Below are positions 1-6,461 of a stretch of DNA of 7,176 nt, piece by piece; the first letter of the stretch is position 1, and every line of letters starts with the position of its first letter. Position numbers and translations under genes: made by a program. Under the pieces are notes generated by a model. The model was given only the letters and a program-made list of their open reading frames with translations, did not search any database and was not told the origin of the DNA. The stretch covers positions 1-7,176 of the forward strand of contig JAEZDF010000137.1 of the NCBI GenBank assembly GCA_023429685.1, read 5' to 3'. The DNA is from Bacillota bacterium. GTDB taxonomy: Bacteria; Bacillota; Clostridia; Oscillospirales; Ruminococcaceae.

Positions 1-196
1 CGTTCCACTCGTCGAAGTTGCCACCTGCTGCGAGGTTAACGGTTACAGGCTCGTCTGTGAACTCAAGCTTCTCGGGGAATGTGGAGCTGCCGGGTACTGT
101 ACCAATTACGTCTCCGCTGATGTCGGCTGCAGACAATACTGCGCCCAGACTCAGCATCATTACTGCTGTCAGAACTAATGCGATTAGTCTTTTCAT
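1..196 (-). CDS. Secreted protein with signal peptide, 5' part only (3' end outside window)
   Basis: The gene starts at the ATG complementary to 194-196 and stays open for 65 codons to the left edge, so the C-terminal part lies outside the window. An AAGGAGGA Shine-Dalgarno (203-210) is well placed before the ATG and settles the start. The protein begins MKRLIALVLTAVMM and continues as a hydrophobic stretch to about residue 22, followed by SAAD. This is a classic Sec signal peptide with probable cleavage near residues 23-24 and no lipobox cysteine, so the product should be exported rather than lipidated. The mature start (ADISGDVIGTVPGS, then TVNLAAGGNFDEWN) is not a family I recognise. It has its own promoter and no near upstream partner. 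Function unknown; the export call is firm, anything further would be guessing. Confidence 0.8.
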   Translation of the reverse strand, partial: MKRLIALVLTAVMMLSLGAVLSAADISGDVIGTVPGSSTFPEKLEFTDEPVTVNLAAGGNFDEWN

Positions 197-220
197 GCTT
201 TATCCTCCTTGAAATGTTGT

Positions 221-233
221 GAGCGTTGTGCTC
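221..233 (-). other. Small hairpin at the predicted 5' end of the secreted-protein mRNA
   Basis: On the minus strand the leader contains GAGC-ACAAC-GCTC, a 4-bp stem with a 5-nt loop. It lies directly after the predicted transcription start (about 235) and upstream of the Shine-Dalgarno at 203-210. A hairpin at the extreme 5' end of a leader can stabilise an mRNA; that role is inferred, and the stem is short. Confidence 0.3.
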
Positions 234-240
234 TGGACCT

Positions 241-270
241 ATTATAGCCCACATTCCAAGCAGATTGCAA
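241..270 (-). promoter_or_regulatory. Sigma-A type promoter for the left-end secreted protein
   Basis: Read on the minus strand, TTGCAA (complement of 265-270) is followed after 18 nt by a perfect TATAAT (complement of 241-246). Transcription would start near 235 and give a leader of about 40 nt that contains the Shine-Dalgarno at 203-210. The -10 is consensus; the -35 matches TTGACA at four of six positions. Confidence 0.7.
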
Positions 271-564
271 TACCCAAAACGACATTATTGTGTAACTAAT
301 TTGTAATCTATTTATGTGTATTATGCACAATTATACTGGAAATTTTGGCGGATTATACAGTATATTTTACCATGTTAAGAGTTGTGGTGTTGAATTGTTA
401 CATTTTAGTATCACGCTATCTATCTATTCCCATCTGTAGCTTACATCTATCGCTATCGGTTCCTGTTACTTCTTGCATAAACAAAATAAGCCAACATTTT
501 TACTTGTGTTATGTAAACTCCATCAAGCAGCTCTACACACCCTGGTCGCAAACTGCACATATGC
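271..564. other. AT-rich intergenic stretch, no gene seen
   Basis: Between the promoter of the left-end gene and the terminator of the DUF4358 gene I find no credible coding region. The open plus-strand frame at 345-587 starts with TTG, has no Shine-Dalgarno, runs into the minus-strand terminator and encodes nothing recognisable. Loose CTATC-type repeats occur around 414-466 but form no clear array. A small RNA cannot be excluded from sequence alone. Confidence 0.5.
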
Positions 565-601
565 AAAAGGCTTCGAGCGGTCCATAAAACCCCTCAAAGC
601 C
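565..601 (-). terminator. Probable intrinsic terminator of the DUF4358 lipoprotein gene
   Basis: About 20 nt past the stop codon the minus strand carries GGCTTTGAG (complement of 593-601) and CTCGAAGCC (complement of 569-577). They pair over 9 bp with one U-G wobble, and GGT/ACC can extend the stem inside after a C-C mismatch. A short TTTT run (565-568) follows. The position is right; the short U-tract lowers confidence. Confidence 0.55.
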
Positions 602-619
602 CATGTTACGGAATTGCGC

Positions 620-1126
620 TTACTCCGAAAGCACCTTTTTTGTTATTGATTGTAAGATTTCATCCGAGTCTTTACACATTACCAGTACCAACGTACCGTC
701 CTTAAGCTCGGATACCTTCGCGTTCTTTGCGTTTTCGTATTGGTCCGGCAGGTAGAACTCAAACGCCCTTTGCTGGTTTTGCACAAACGTATTTAACCCC
801 GCAAGCACCTTGTCCTTCTTCCCCTCAGCGGGCTTAATCACCGCTATACCGTATGCGCTGATGTTCCACGGCGAGATGCTGATGGCGTATGCCTCGGCGT
901 CCTCATGGACAAAATCGATGAGTGGGAATACCATCTCTGCCTGCTCGTCGTCGGCAGTGGTGGCAATGGGGGTGCTGTCGTTCTCTTCCTTGCTGCGCGC
1001 CTCGGTGATGGCGGCGGTGTAGAGTGCTGTCAGCTCCTCGGGGGTCTTTTGCTTGCCGGACGATTGGGGCGTACAGCCTGCCAGCAGCAGAACGGCACAC
1101 GCAACGGCGATTAGTGTTTTCTTCAT
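620..1126 (-). CDS. DUF4358 family lipoprotein
   Basis: This 168-residue protein is a predicted lipoprotein. Residues 1-17 are a type II signal peptide (MKKTLIAVAC then a leucine-rich core) ending in the lipobox L15-A16-G17 before C18, so the mature protein should be anchored to the outer face of the membrane. Residues about 60-168 match my knowledge of the DUF4358 family, whose hallmark region is visible at 114-138 as FVQNQQRAFE followed by FYLPDQYENAKNAKV; a short beta-like segment (LKDGTLVLVM) follows. DUF4358 proteins are common in gut Clostridia and I know of no established function. The start is fixed by AAGGAG (complement of 1133-1138), 6 nt before the ATG. The gene is monocistronic: the PBP terminators lie upstream and its own terminator lies at 565-601. 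An envelope role is only suggested by location and by the PBP gene next door. Confidence 0.88.
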   Translation of the reverse strand: MKKTLIAVACAVLLLAGCTPQSSGKQKTPEELTALYTAAITEARSKEENDSTPIATTADDEQAEMVFPLIDFVHEDAEAYAISISPWNISAYGIAVIKPAEGKKDKVLAGLNTFVQNQQRAFEFYLPDQYENAKNAKVSELKDGTLVLVMCKDSDEILQSITKKVLSE

Positions 1127-1210
1127 ATGTTGCTCCTTTTATTGTGATAGTATGTCTTATCTTTTACCGTCATTCATACAGTGCCCTTGCGGGAGTGTTT
1201 TGTTGCACCG

Positions 1211-1216
1211 ATTATA
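1211..1216 (-). promoter_or_regulatory. Candidate -10 box for the DUF4358 gene
   Basis: A perfect TATAAT (complement of 1211-1216) lies about 85 nt upstream of the lipoprotein start and just below the PBP terminator. No good -35 is found at 16-18 nt (the 17-nt position reads TCTTTC), so this may be a weak or activator-dependent promoter, or chance in AT-rich DNA. Confidence 0.3.
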
Positions 1217-1234
1217 CGGAATGTTATGGATATG

Positions 1235-1267
1235 AAAGATAAAAATACAGCCCATTGCAAGGCTGTA
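1235..1267 (-). terminator. Intrinsic terminator downstream of the class A PBP (distal hairpin)
   Basis: On the minus strand TACAGCC (complement of 1261-1267) pairs perfectly over 7 bp with GGCTGTA (complement of 1246-1252) across an 8-nt loop. TTTTTATCTTT follows directly (complement of 1235-1245). This is a textbook Rho-independent terminator about 95 nt past the PBP stop codon, and it insulates the DUF4358 gene. Confidence 0.8.
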
Positions 1268-1277
1268 AGCATCAGTG

Positions 1278-1318
1278 AAACAAAACGGCTGGCATCGGTT
1301 TACCCTATACCAGCCGTT
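1278..1318 (-). terminator. Intrinsic terminator downstream of the class A PBP (proximal hairpin)
   Basis: AACGGCTGG (complement of 1310-1318) and CCAGCCGTT (complement of 1284-1292) form a perfect 9-bp stem around a 17-nt loop that can itself fold partly. The T-rich run TTGTTTC follows. The hairpin starts about 44 nt past the PBP stop and precedes the second hairpin at 1246-1267, so the gene has tandem terminators. Confidence 0.7.
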
Positions 1319-1361
1319 ATTAACCTTATATGGTGTGCTGATGTGATGGTCTGCATTGAGG

Positions 1362-3641
1362 TTACCAGTTCCACCACTCGTCGCTGTTGTCGTCATCGTA
1401 CCCATCGTCATGCTCGTCAGACGCGCTGTACCCGGTCAAGTGCTTGACGCAGGTGTTGGGGAGATTATTGGGCGAATAGTACCCAATCGCCGTGCTTGGG
1501 CACAGCGTGGTCGCCAGCTCTCCCGTTTCGGTGCAGTAGCTGCGCTGAACGACGTTGCTAGCTACGGGGAAGCTGCCCGGATTTTCATCCAGCTTCACAA
1601 CCTCCTGCATCACGCGCTTCCACACATTGGGCGGCGGATAGCTGGAGTAGGTAACCCGCTTATTGCGGTCGTAGCCGATCCAAACCCCCGCCACATAGTT
1701 GGGGGTCGCGCCGATAAACCACTGGTTGTAGTCCTTATCCGACGTACCCGTCTTACCCACGACCTCGGCGCCCTGTAGGCGGGCGCCCATGCCGGTTCCC
1801 GGCGAGGCGTTGACCACCTGATGCATAAGCCGGTTCATGATGTACGCGGTGTCTTCATTAATAACGCGGTTACTCACCTGCTTGTTTTCCAGTACGACCT
1901 CACCGGTTGCGGCGTCCAGTACGCTGGTGTAGGAGTACGGCTCGGTAAAGGTTCCGCCGTTTGCAAAGATCTGATACGCACCGGTCATCTCCAGTACCGT
2001 AACGCCCTCGGTTAAGCTCCCCAGCGCAAGCTGTGCAAGCCCGACGTCGGTTTTAATCTGACCGTTTACCTCTTTTGCTTCTATCAGCGTCGTGATCCCC
2101 AGCTTACTCTTCATAAAGTCAAAGCAGCGGCGGGGGGATAGCAACTCGCAAACCTTTGCCGCCACTGTGTTGGTGGAGCGCTGGATTGCGGTAACTATCG
2201 TAATATCGCCCATGTAAGGGGGATTATTATAGTGGTTGGACGGCCACTGGCTAATCACCTCGTCGCCGTTCTTGACCTCCGTCAGCGGCGAGTCTTCGAA
2301 TACCGACGAGTACGTAATCAGCCCATACTCGATTGCCTGCGCGTACACCGATATCGGCTTGATAGACGAACCGGGCTGCCGCTTTGCCATTGTGGCGTAG
2401 TTGAACACGCGGTCGCTCACCTTCTGCCCTCTGCCTCCGGCAATGCCCAACACACGTCCGTGCGTATCCATAATAACCATCGCGGACTGCGGCGGCTCCT
2501 TGTTGGTGACGTAGGAGAACGTCTCGTCGTCCGCATACTTTTCATCAAGAATCGCCTGAATGCGCGGGTTAATGGTGGAGTAGATGCGGTAGCCGCCGCT
2601 GTATATCTTGGCGGTTGCCTGAGCACGGGACATGCCTTTTTGTGCCACCAGGTCGGCGATAACCTCTTCGATAACATGGTCGACAAAGTAGCTCTGCGTC
2701 GAGTCAAACTGCTGCATCGCCTCTTCCTTTTTAAAGGTAAGGTTTGCCGACTCCTTTAACGCCTGCTCGTACTGAGCGTCGGTAATGCGCCCTTGATCGT
2801 GCATCTCGAACAAGACATATTCGCGGCGTTCCTTGTTGTTTACGCTGCCCTTTGCGGTAAAGGGGTTAAACGCGGTAGGGTTCTTGGTAATAGAGGCGAT
2901 ACACGCACTTTCGGCAATGGTCAGGTCACCGGCATCCTTACCAAAGTACAGGTTTGCCGCGGCTTGTATGCCATTGGTGTTGTTTGCAAGGCTGATGGTG
3001 TTCAGGTACGCCTCCAGAATGTCGTCCTTGGAGTACACCTTCTCCATGTTAATGGCGCGAAAGATCTCCTGCACCTTTCGGGTGACAGTCACATCTGCCT
3101 CGCCGGTAATATTTTTTATCAGCTGCTGCGTAATTGTCGAGCCGCCCTGCTGGCTCTGCCCGGTCAAATAGCGCATCGTAACGCCTGCGGTACGGTACCA
3201 GTCCACACCAGAATGGGCTGCGTCGACCTTATCGTCAAACCGTTTGTCCTCAATGGCGATAAACGCCTGTCGGGTATGTTCTGGTATCTTTTCTATGCCC
3301 ACCCAGATGCGGTTTTCGCCGCCGATTAGGCGTTGAAGCTCGTAGGTCTCACCCGTTTCGGGGTCCTCGGCATAGATGATGCTGGTATAGTTCTGTTTAA
3401 AGTTTCTAAGGTCAATTACATCCTCGGTGTTGACAAGACGCAGAACATAAACCGAAAGCACGGTAGCCACAATGCAACCTGTGATGACACCAACCAGCAA
3501 AACGGTGGATAATATCCTGCCGATTACCGCAAAAATGCCCTTGGTCACACGCCACGCATGGGATCCGCCGCTCTTTTTTATTGTGCTGCCTGTCGTCTTT
3601 GTGCCCTTAGGCAAACCATTTTTATCTGAAAGCTGTGCCAT
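1362..3641 (-). CDS. Class A penicillin-binding protein (transglycosylase/transpeptidase, PBP1A type)
   Basis: This 759-residue enzyme polymerises lipid II into glycan strands and cross-links the stem peptides on the outer face of the membrane. A basic cytoplasmic tail (1-34) precedes one transmembrane helix (about 36-66). The GT51 domain shows AIEDKRF with catalytic Glu131, GGSTITQQLIKN (166-177), RKVQE with second Glu192, KDDILEAYLN (205-214) and GIQAAANLYFGK (224-235). The transpeptidase domain has the nucleophile motif S425-SI-K428, S489-T-N491 and K630-TGT. Both activities should therefore be intact, and the length is normal. The end holds three cysteines (703, 714, 731), usual in clostridial homologues, and an acidic, Trp-rich tail. 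Odd: GT motif 1 carries about five extra residues between Phe135 and His143. The start is the ATG after AGGGAGG (3654-3660), a rather long 12-nt spacer, with no better in-frame start. The gene is monocistronic and diverges from the BofC-like gene. The symbol pbpA or ponA would fit but is not certain. Confidence 0.95.
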   Translation of the reverse strand: MAQLSDKNGLPKGTKTTGSTIKKSGGSHAWRVTKGIFAVIGRILSTVLLVGVITGCIVATVLSVYVLRLVNTEDVIDLRNFKQNYTSIIYAEDPETGETYELQRLIGGENRIWVGIEKIPEHTRQAFIAIEDKRFDDKVDAAHSGVDWYRTAGVTMRYLTGQSQQGGSTITQQLIKNITGEADVTVTRKVQEIFRAINMEKVYSKDDILEAYLNTISLANNTNGIQAAANLYFGKDAGDLTIAESACIASITKNPTAFNPFTAKGSVNNKERREYVLFEMHDQGRITDAQYEQALKESANLTFKKEEAMQQFDSTQSYFVDHVIEEVIADLVAQKGMSRAQATAKIYSGGYRIYSTINPRIQAILDEKYADDETFSYVTNKEPPQSAMVIMDTHGRVLGIAGGRGQKVSDRVFNYATMAKRQPGSSIKPISVYAQAIEYGLITYSSVFEDSPLTEVKNGDEVISQWPSNHYNNPPYMGDITIVTAIQRSTNTVAAKVCELLSPRRCFDFMKSKLGITTLIEAKEVNGQIKTDVGLAQLALGSLTEGVTVLEMTGAYQIFANGGTFTEPYSYTSVLDAATGEVVLENKQVSNRVINEDTAYIMNRLMHQVVNASPGTGMGARLQGAEVVGKTGTSDKDYNQWFIGATPNYVAGVWIGYDRNKRVTYSSYPPPNVWKRVMQEVVKLDENPGSFPVASNVVQRSYCTETGELATTLCPSTAIGYYSPNNLPNTCVKHLTGYSASDEHDDGYDDDNSDEWWNW

Positions 3642-3674
3642 AGCCGCAGTCAGCCTCCCTTTTCGTAGTTTCGT

Positions 3675-3774
3675 ATTATAGTAAAAGCAAAAAAATCAGC
3701 CACAAACCAAATCATCGGTTATTGTAGCACATCCCAGTCTACAATTATATCATATTATAGGGCTGTTTGTGCAA
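3675..3774 (-). promoter_or_regulatory. Promoter region of the PBP gene with three candidate -10 boxes
   Basis: Three perfect TATAAT hexamers lie on the minus strand, at the complements of 3675-3680, 3744-3749 and 3754-3759. None has an ideal -35: TTGCAC (complement of 3769-3774) is 19 nt from the 3744-3749 box, and TTGTGG is about 19 nt from the 3675-3680 box. The near box would give a leader of about 27 nt, the far ones about 100 nt. Which is used cannot be decided from sequence. Confidence 0.4.
3721..3745. repeat. Inverted repeat ATTGTAG-N11-CTACAAT between divergent genes (operator candidate)
   Basis: A perfect 7-bp inverted repeat with 11-nt spacing (3721-3727 and 3739-3745; centre-to-centre 18 bp, just under two helical turns). 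It touches one candidate -10 box of the PBP gene (3744-3749) and sits about 57 bp behind the -35 of the divergent BofC-like gene. Size and position suit a dimeric repressor or activator site; no known operator consensus is recognised. Confidence 0.4.
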
Positions 3775-3801
3775 CAATAATTCGAAAATACTTAGTAATA
3801 T

Positions 3802-3830
3802 TTGAGATTTTGCGCATACTTTTTTATAAT
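3802..3830 (+). promoter_or_regulatory. Strong sigma-A type promoter for the BofC-like gene
   Basis: TTGAGA (3802-3807) is followed after exactly 17 nt by TATAAT (3825-3830): five of six -35 matches, perfect -10 and optimal spacing. Transcription would begin near 3837, giving a leader of about 90 nt. This is a vegetative-type promoter rather than a recognisable forespore or mother-cell sigma sequence. Confidence 0.8.
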
Positions 3831-3877
3831 ATTGCCAACAATACATCGAACAAATGTCTCTTTTTATCGCTTCATCA

Positions 3878-3909
3878 TCAGGCTCTGGCATGTAAAACCC
3901 TGAGCCAGA
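3878..3909 (+). other. Overlapping helices in the leader of the BofC-like gene
   Basis: Just before the Shine-Dalgarno (3915-3919) three overlapping pairings are possible: TCAGG/CCTGA (3878-3882 with 3899-3903), GGCTC/GAGCC (3881-3885 with 3902-3906) and TCTGGC/GCCAGA (3884-3889 with 3904-3909). The middle pairing excludes each of the others. The stems are short; the meaning is unknown. Confidence 0.3.
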
Positions 3910-3926
3910 AAGGCAGGAGCAACACC

Positions 3927-4301
3927 ATGAAAGCTGTGCTACGATGGCTGTTATGCACGGCGGCAACCGCGTCGCTCGTCACCCTGTTTGCCCAGTACCC
4001 CGCAGTGAACAATCAGGCACCAACCGACATAAACGCCGTGGACATTGCGCAAACGGCACCGCTTACGGCGGACGATGCAGCCGTGATTGAACCCGCCCTG
4101 CCTGCCCCACTGGAGGGCTATTATCTGCGGGAGTATGACGGACGGCTTGCGGTGTTCCAGTCAGGCAACGAGGAGCCCCTGCACGTCTTTAACGTGAGCA
4201 TCGCTACGATGAGCGAATACGACCAAACCGAGCTGCGTGAAGGCATCTTTGCCGAAAGCCTAAACGACCTGCGCAGCTTAGTAGAGGATTACACCAGCTG
4301 A
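3927..4301 (+). CDS. Small exported protein with a BofC C-terminal-like domain
   Basis: This 124-residue protein starts at the ATG at 3927, preceded by AGGAG (3915-3919) with a 7-nt spacer; the open frame extends upstream to 3810 but that start lies inside the promoter. Residues 1-22 (MKAVLRWLLCTAATASLVTL) are a signal peptide or N-terminal membrane anchor. A low-complexity Ala/Pro/Asp linker runs to about 62. Residues 65-124 resemble the BofC C-terminal domain as I know it: YYLREYDGRLAVF, then PLHVFNVSIATM, then a helix ending LVEDYTS. In Bacillus, BofC acts in the intermembrane space of the forespore on SpoIVB signalling, but this protein lacks BofC's N-terminal domain and stands alone, so that job cannot be transferred. 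It has its own promoter and terminator, and diverges from the PBP gene. An outside-the-membrane role is likely; a sporulation role is speculative. Confidence 0.8.
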   Translation: MKAVLRWLLCTAATASLVTLFAQYPAVNNQAPTDINAVDIAQTAPLTADDAAVIEPALPAPLEGYYLREYDGRLAVFQSGNEEPLHVFNVSIATMSEYDQTELREGIFAESLNDLRSLVEDYTS

Positions 4302-4348
4302 TACTAACACCTGAGGTTTCTTCCTTCGATAACGATAGAGCACCAACC

Positions 4349-4370
4349 TACCATATAAACCAATATGGTA
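4349..4370. repeat. Perfect inverted repeat TACCATAT-N6-ATATGGTA
   Basis: An 8-bp perfect inverted repeat with a 6-nt centre (AAACCA) lies between the stop codon of the BofC-like gene and its terminator. Neither strand has a following T-run, so it is not itself an intrinsic terminator. It could be a 3'UTR hairpin or a protein-binding palindrome. Confidence 0.5.
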
Positions 4371-4384
4371 CGAATTAAACACGG

Positions 4385-4420
4385 CAAGGGGCGGTTTTTT
4401 CCGCCCCTTGTTGTTTTGTT
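4385..4420 (+). terminator. Strong intrinsic terminator of the BofC-like gene, between convergent genes
   Basis: CAAGGGGCGG (4385-4394) and CCGCCCCTTG (4401-4410) form a perfect 10-bp GC-rich stem with a TTTTTT loop, followed by TTGTTTTGTT. This is an excellent Rho-independent terminator for the plus strand. The beta-propeller gene converges on it (stop at 4445-4447). In that direction the stem is followed by CCGTGTTTAATTC, so it may also serve as a weaker minus-strand terminator. Confidence 0.92.
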
Positions 4421-4444
4421 ATGGTCTGCCCGGGCGGTCGCATC

Positions 4445-6442
4445 TTAACGGTTGCCCCATGCAAGTGTATCGATAACCGAAAGGGTTTTCGCGTCGGCGC
4501 TGATTACGTTGTTATCCGATACGGCATAGAGTACACCATCCACCAACGCCCCACGCAGCAAGGCGTCCTGCGGGTCTGTGGATTCACCCTTTATGCTGCC
4601 CACCAGCGTCAGCTTGCCGTTTTCAATGCGGTAGAGGAGGTAGCCGGAATACTCTTGCTTGAGCTGTTTATTCTCCGCGCCGCTCGTAACCGCTACAGGG
4701 ATGCCCACAAGTGCGTTTGCCTTGTCGTATAAAACGGCATCCAAGCTGCGCAGTGCCTCTGTAAAGCTGCCACTCGCGCCAATGGTTTGGGTAGACGTTA
4801 CAGTGAACTGATTGTTTTGGATATCAAACAGCGCAAGTTGTACCCCCTGCCCTGCTCCGGTCACGTCCGCCGAATAAAGCCCCAGTGCTAGGGTGTCGGA
4901 CAAAAAGACCAGGTTGTCGGGCAGTGCCGCCTTCGGCAGGTCTACAAGCGCCTGCGGAACAGCTTGTTGTGCAAAGTTAAACGCGGCGATAATCGCGCGG
5001 TCCTCTTTTGCCCCCACATATGCCGTCTCTCCAACAAAGGAGACGTCGCCGCCGCGAAGGGCAACCGATTCCGTCGTGCTGCCCAGTACGGCAAGCGATT
5101 GGTCAAGGGCAAACGCATTAAGCAGGGTCTCGGTCTGGGTGCCGCTGTGTTGGGTTATGACGTTTACGCTGCCATTCGCCGCGTCATCTAGCCCAAGCAG
5201 CCGCCCTGACAACTGGGTGCGCGCTACGTCGACTGCACCCGAGGACGCAAACGACAGCTTGAGCAGCTCAGACCCGTCTCCCCCGTCGGACTGGACGGGA
5301 TTGACCAAAACCACACCGTCGCCCGAGCAATAAACCTGTGCCGCTCCGCCAAGCACCGTTCGGGTAACCACCTCGGTGCCCGAATCGTACAGGTCGAGCG
5401 CGCTTACCGTCACATAGCTTGCATCGGAGGTAATCTCGGGCACAATGATTGCGCCCGCCCCGATCGGTGTAGTTTCTCCGCCCTTAGCGGTGTCGTACAC
5501 ACTCGGTACCATTTTCGCAATGGGTAGGGCGTCGCTGTACTCGAACGTTTGACGCTCGGACACCAGATACAGCGTATTTTCTGTAACAAGGGAGCTGTGG
5601 TACGCGCCCTCCTGCGTAAACTGACGCAATAAAACAGGTTGGGAACGGTCAGTGATGTCAAACATCAGCACCGTGGTGCCCACGCTTTGAATCGGCTCCA
5701 GGGCGTCGGTGCCCCGCTCGGGTTGGGTTATCGTAAAACTGTAGTCGTTGCACAAAAGGGTCAGCGAGTTCTCCTGCTGATACACCGAGATTACATATCG
5801 GTCGTCGGCTAGGGTATCGAGTTGCGAAACAAACGAAAGCGTGCCGTCTGCCGCGGTTTGTGCAATCATCACCGCATCGCCTGCCGCATAGTACAGATAA
5901 CTTCCATCGGTCTGTACAATATCGGTTTGTTCGCTTTGAACGGTTGCGGGCGCGGAAGGGGTCTCTGCGCGTTCTGTGCCCCCGTCTCCACCAGTTTCGG
6001 CTCCCCCGCCGCCTTTTGCGTCATCCTGTTTGGGCGTCTCCCCACCCGCGTATTGGGCGGTTTTAGATAACGCCTTGCGCACGGCGGTATAATCATCGGT
6101 CAGCAAGGAAGGTGCTTCCTCCTGCGACGCATTTTCTGCTTGCTCCATCATGCCAAAGCCGACCAAATCTCCCGAGTCGGCAGCGGATGCCGTGGCAAGG
6201 TTGCTTGGTAGATTATTTACATAAAACAGTGCTATGCACAAAACAAGACCGGCACACAATACGGCGGCAATGTTTTTTGGTACAAACCACACCCGCTTTG
6301 CGGTGACCGCAGATTGCTTATCGTCCAGCTTTTGCAGCATAATCTCGGGCGAGATACGGTGCGAGGGAACGATTTCTTGATTCAGTTGTTCCAATTTCTT
6401 ACGCAAAAATTCTATGTCCTGTTCTGGCTCATAGTTTGCCAT
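4445..6442 (-). CDS. Membrane-anchored beta-propeller protein, probable sensor/anti-sigma partner of the ECF sigma factor
   Basis: This 665-residue single-pass membrane protein has a short charged cytoplasmic N-terminus (1-55), a transmembrane helix (about 57-77), a linker that is glycine-rich at 143-156 (GGGGAETGGDGG inside it) and a large extracytoplasmic domain from about 168. The segment DIVQTDGSYLYY (174-185) is the signature I know from the Beta_propel family (secreted proteins with a C-terminal beta-propeller), although the usual GVDEAD lead-in is replaced by SEQTD. Repeated beta-strand-turn patterns fill the rest. Residues 25-40 (IVPSHRISPEIMLQKL) resemble the N-terminal helix motif of clostridial anti-sigma-like proteins; there is no HxxxCxxC zinc motif. 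It lies 7 nt after the ECF sigma gene, so an anti-sigma or signal-sensing role is inferred from context, not proven. The start is ATG 6440-6442 behind a 12-nt Shine-Dalgarno; an in-frame TTG at 6461-6463 is less likely. Confidence 0.88.
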   Translation of the reverse strand: MANYEPEQDIEFLRKKLEQLNQEIVPSHRISPEIMLQKLDDKQSAVTAKRVWFVPKNIAAVLCAGLVLCIALFYVNNLPSNLATASAADSGDLVGFGMMEQAENASQEEAPSLLTDDYTAVRKALSKTAQYAGGETPKQDDAKGGGGAETGGDGGTERAETPSAPATVQSEQTDIVQTDGSYLYYAAGDAVMIAQTAADGTLSFVSQLDTLADDRYVISVYQQENSLTLLCNDYSFTITQPERGTDALEPIQSVGTTVLMFDITDRSQPVLLRQFTQEGAYHSSLVTENTLYLVSERQTFEYSDALPIAKMVPSVYDTAKGGETTPIGAGAIIVPEITSDASYVTVSALDLYDSGTEVVTRTVLGGAAQVYCSGDGVVLVNPVQSDGGDGSELLKLSFASSGAVDVARTQLSGRLLGLDDAANGSVNVITQHSGTQTETLLNAFALDQSLAVLGSTTESVALRGGDVSFVGETAYVGAKEDRAIIAAFNFAQQAVPQALVDLPKAALPDNLVFLSDTLALGLYSADVTGAGQGVQLALFDIQNNQFTVTSTQTIGASGSFTEALRSLDAVLYDKANALVGIPVAVTSGAENKQLKQEYSGYLLYRIENGKLTLVGSIKGESTDPQDALLRGALVDGVLYAVSDNNVISADAKTLSVIDTLAWGNR

Positions 6443-6449
6443 TCCCCCG

Positions 6450-6461
6450 TCACCTCCTTTC
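6450..6461 (-). promoter_or_regulatory. Near-ideal Shine-Dalgarno of the beta-propeller gene, embedded in the sigma gene's end
   Basis: On the minus strand GAAAGGAGGTGA (complement of 6450-6461) matches the usual anti-Shine-Dalgarno over 12 nt and sits 7 nt before the ATG at 6440-6442. It also encodes the last codons and TGA stop of the sigma gene (Glu-Arg-Arg-stop). This fixes the ATG start over the upstream TTG and indicates translational coupling. Confidence 0.9.

Noticed and set aside
345..587. Plus-strand 80-codon frame in the left gap
   Set aside because: TTG start without Shine-Dalgarno, overlaps the minus-strand terminator, no recognisable protein features.
1356..3329. Long plus-strand open frames (for example 1356-1778, 2232-2759, 2793-3329) opposite the PBP gene
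   Set aside because: They are antisense to a gene with all expected catalytic motifs, show no Shine-Dalgarno or recognisable domains, and follow from its codon usage.
3878..3909. H-type pseudoknot in the leader of the BofC-like gene
   Set aside because: The crossing helices TCAGG/CCTGA and TCTGGC/GCCAGA leave no nucleotides to cross the first stem, so the fold is sterically unlikely; simple alternative hairpins are more reasonable.
4421..6306. Plus-strand frames opposite the beta-propeller gene (4421-4732, 4893-5333, 5822-6070, 6112-6306)
   Set aside because: Low-complexity translations rich in Arg, Pro and Ser, no ribosome sites, and the minus-strand gene is continuous through the region.
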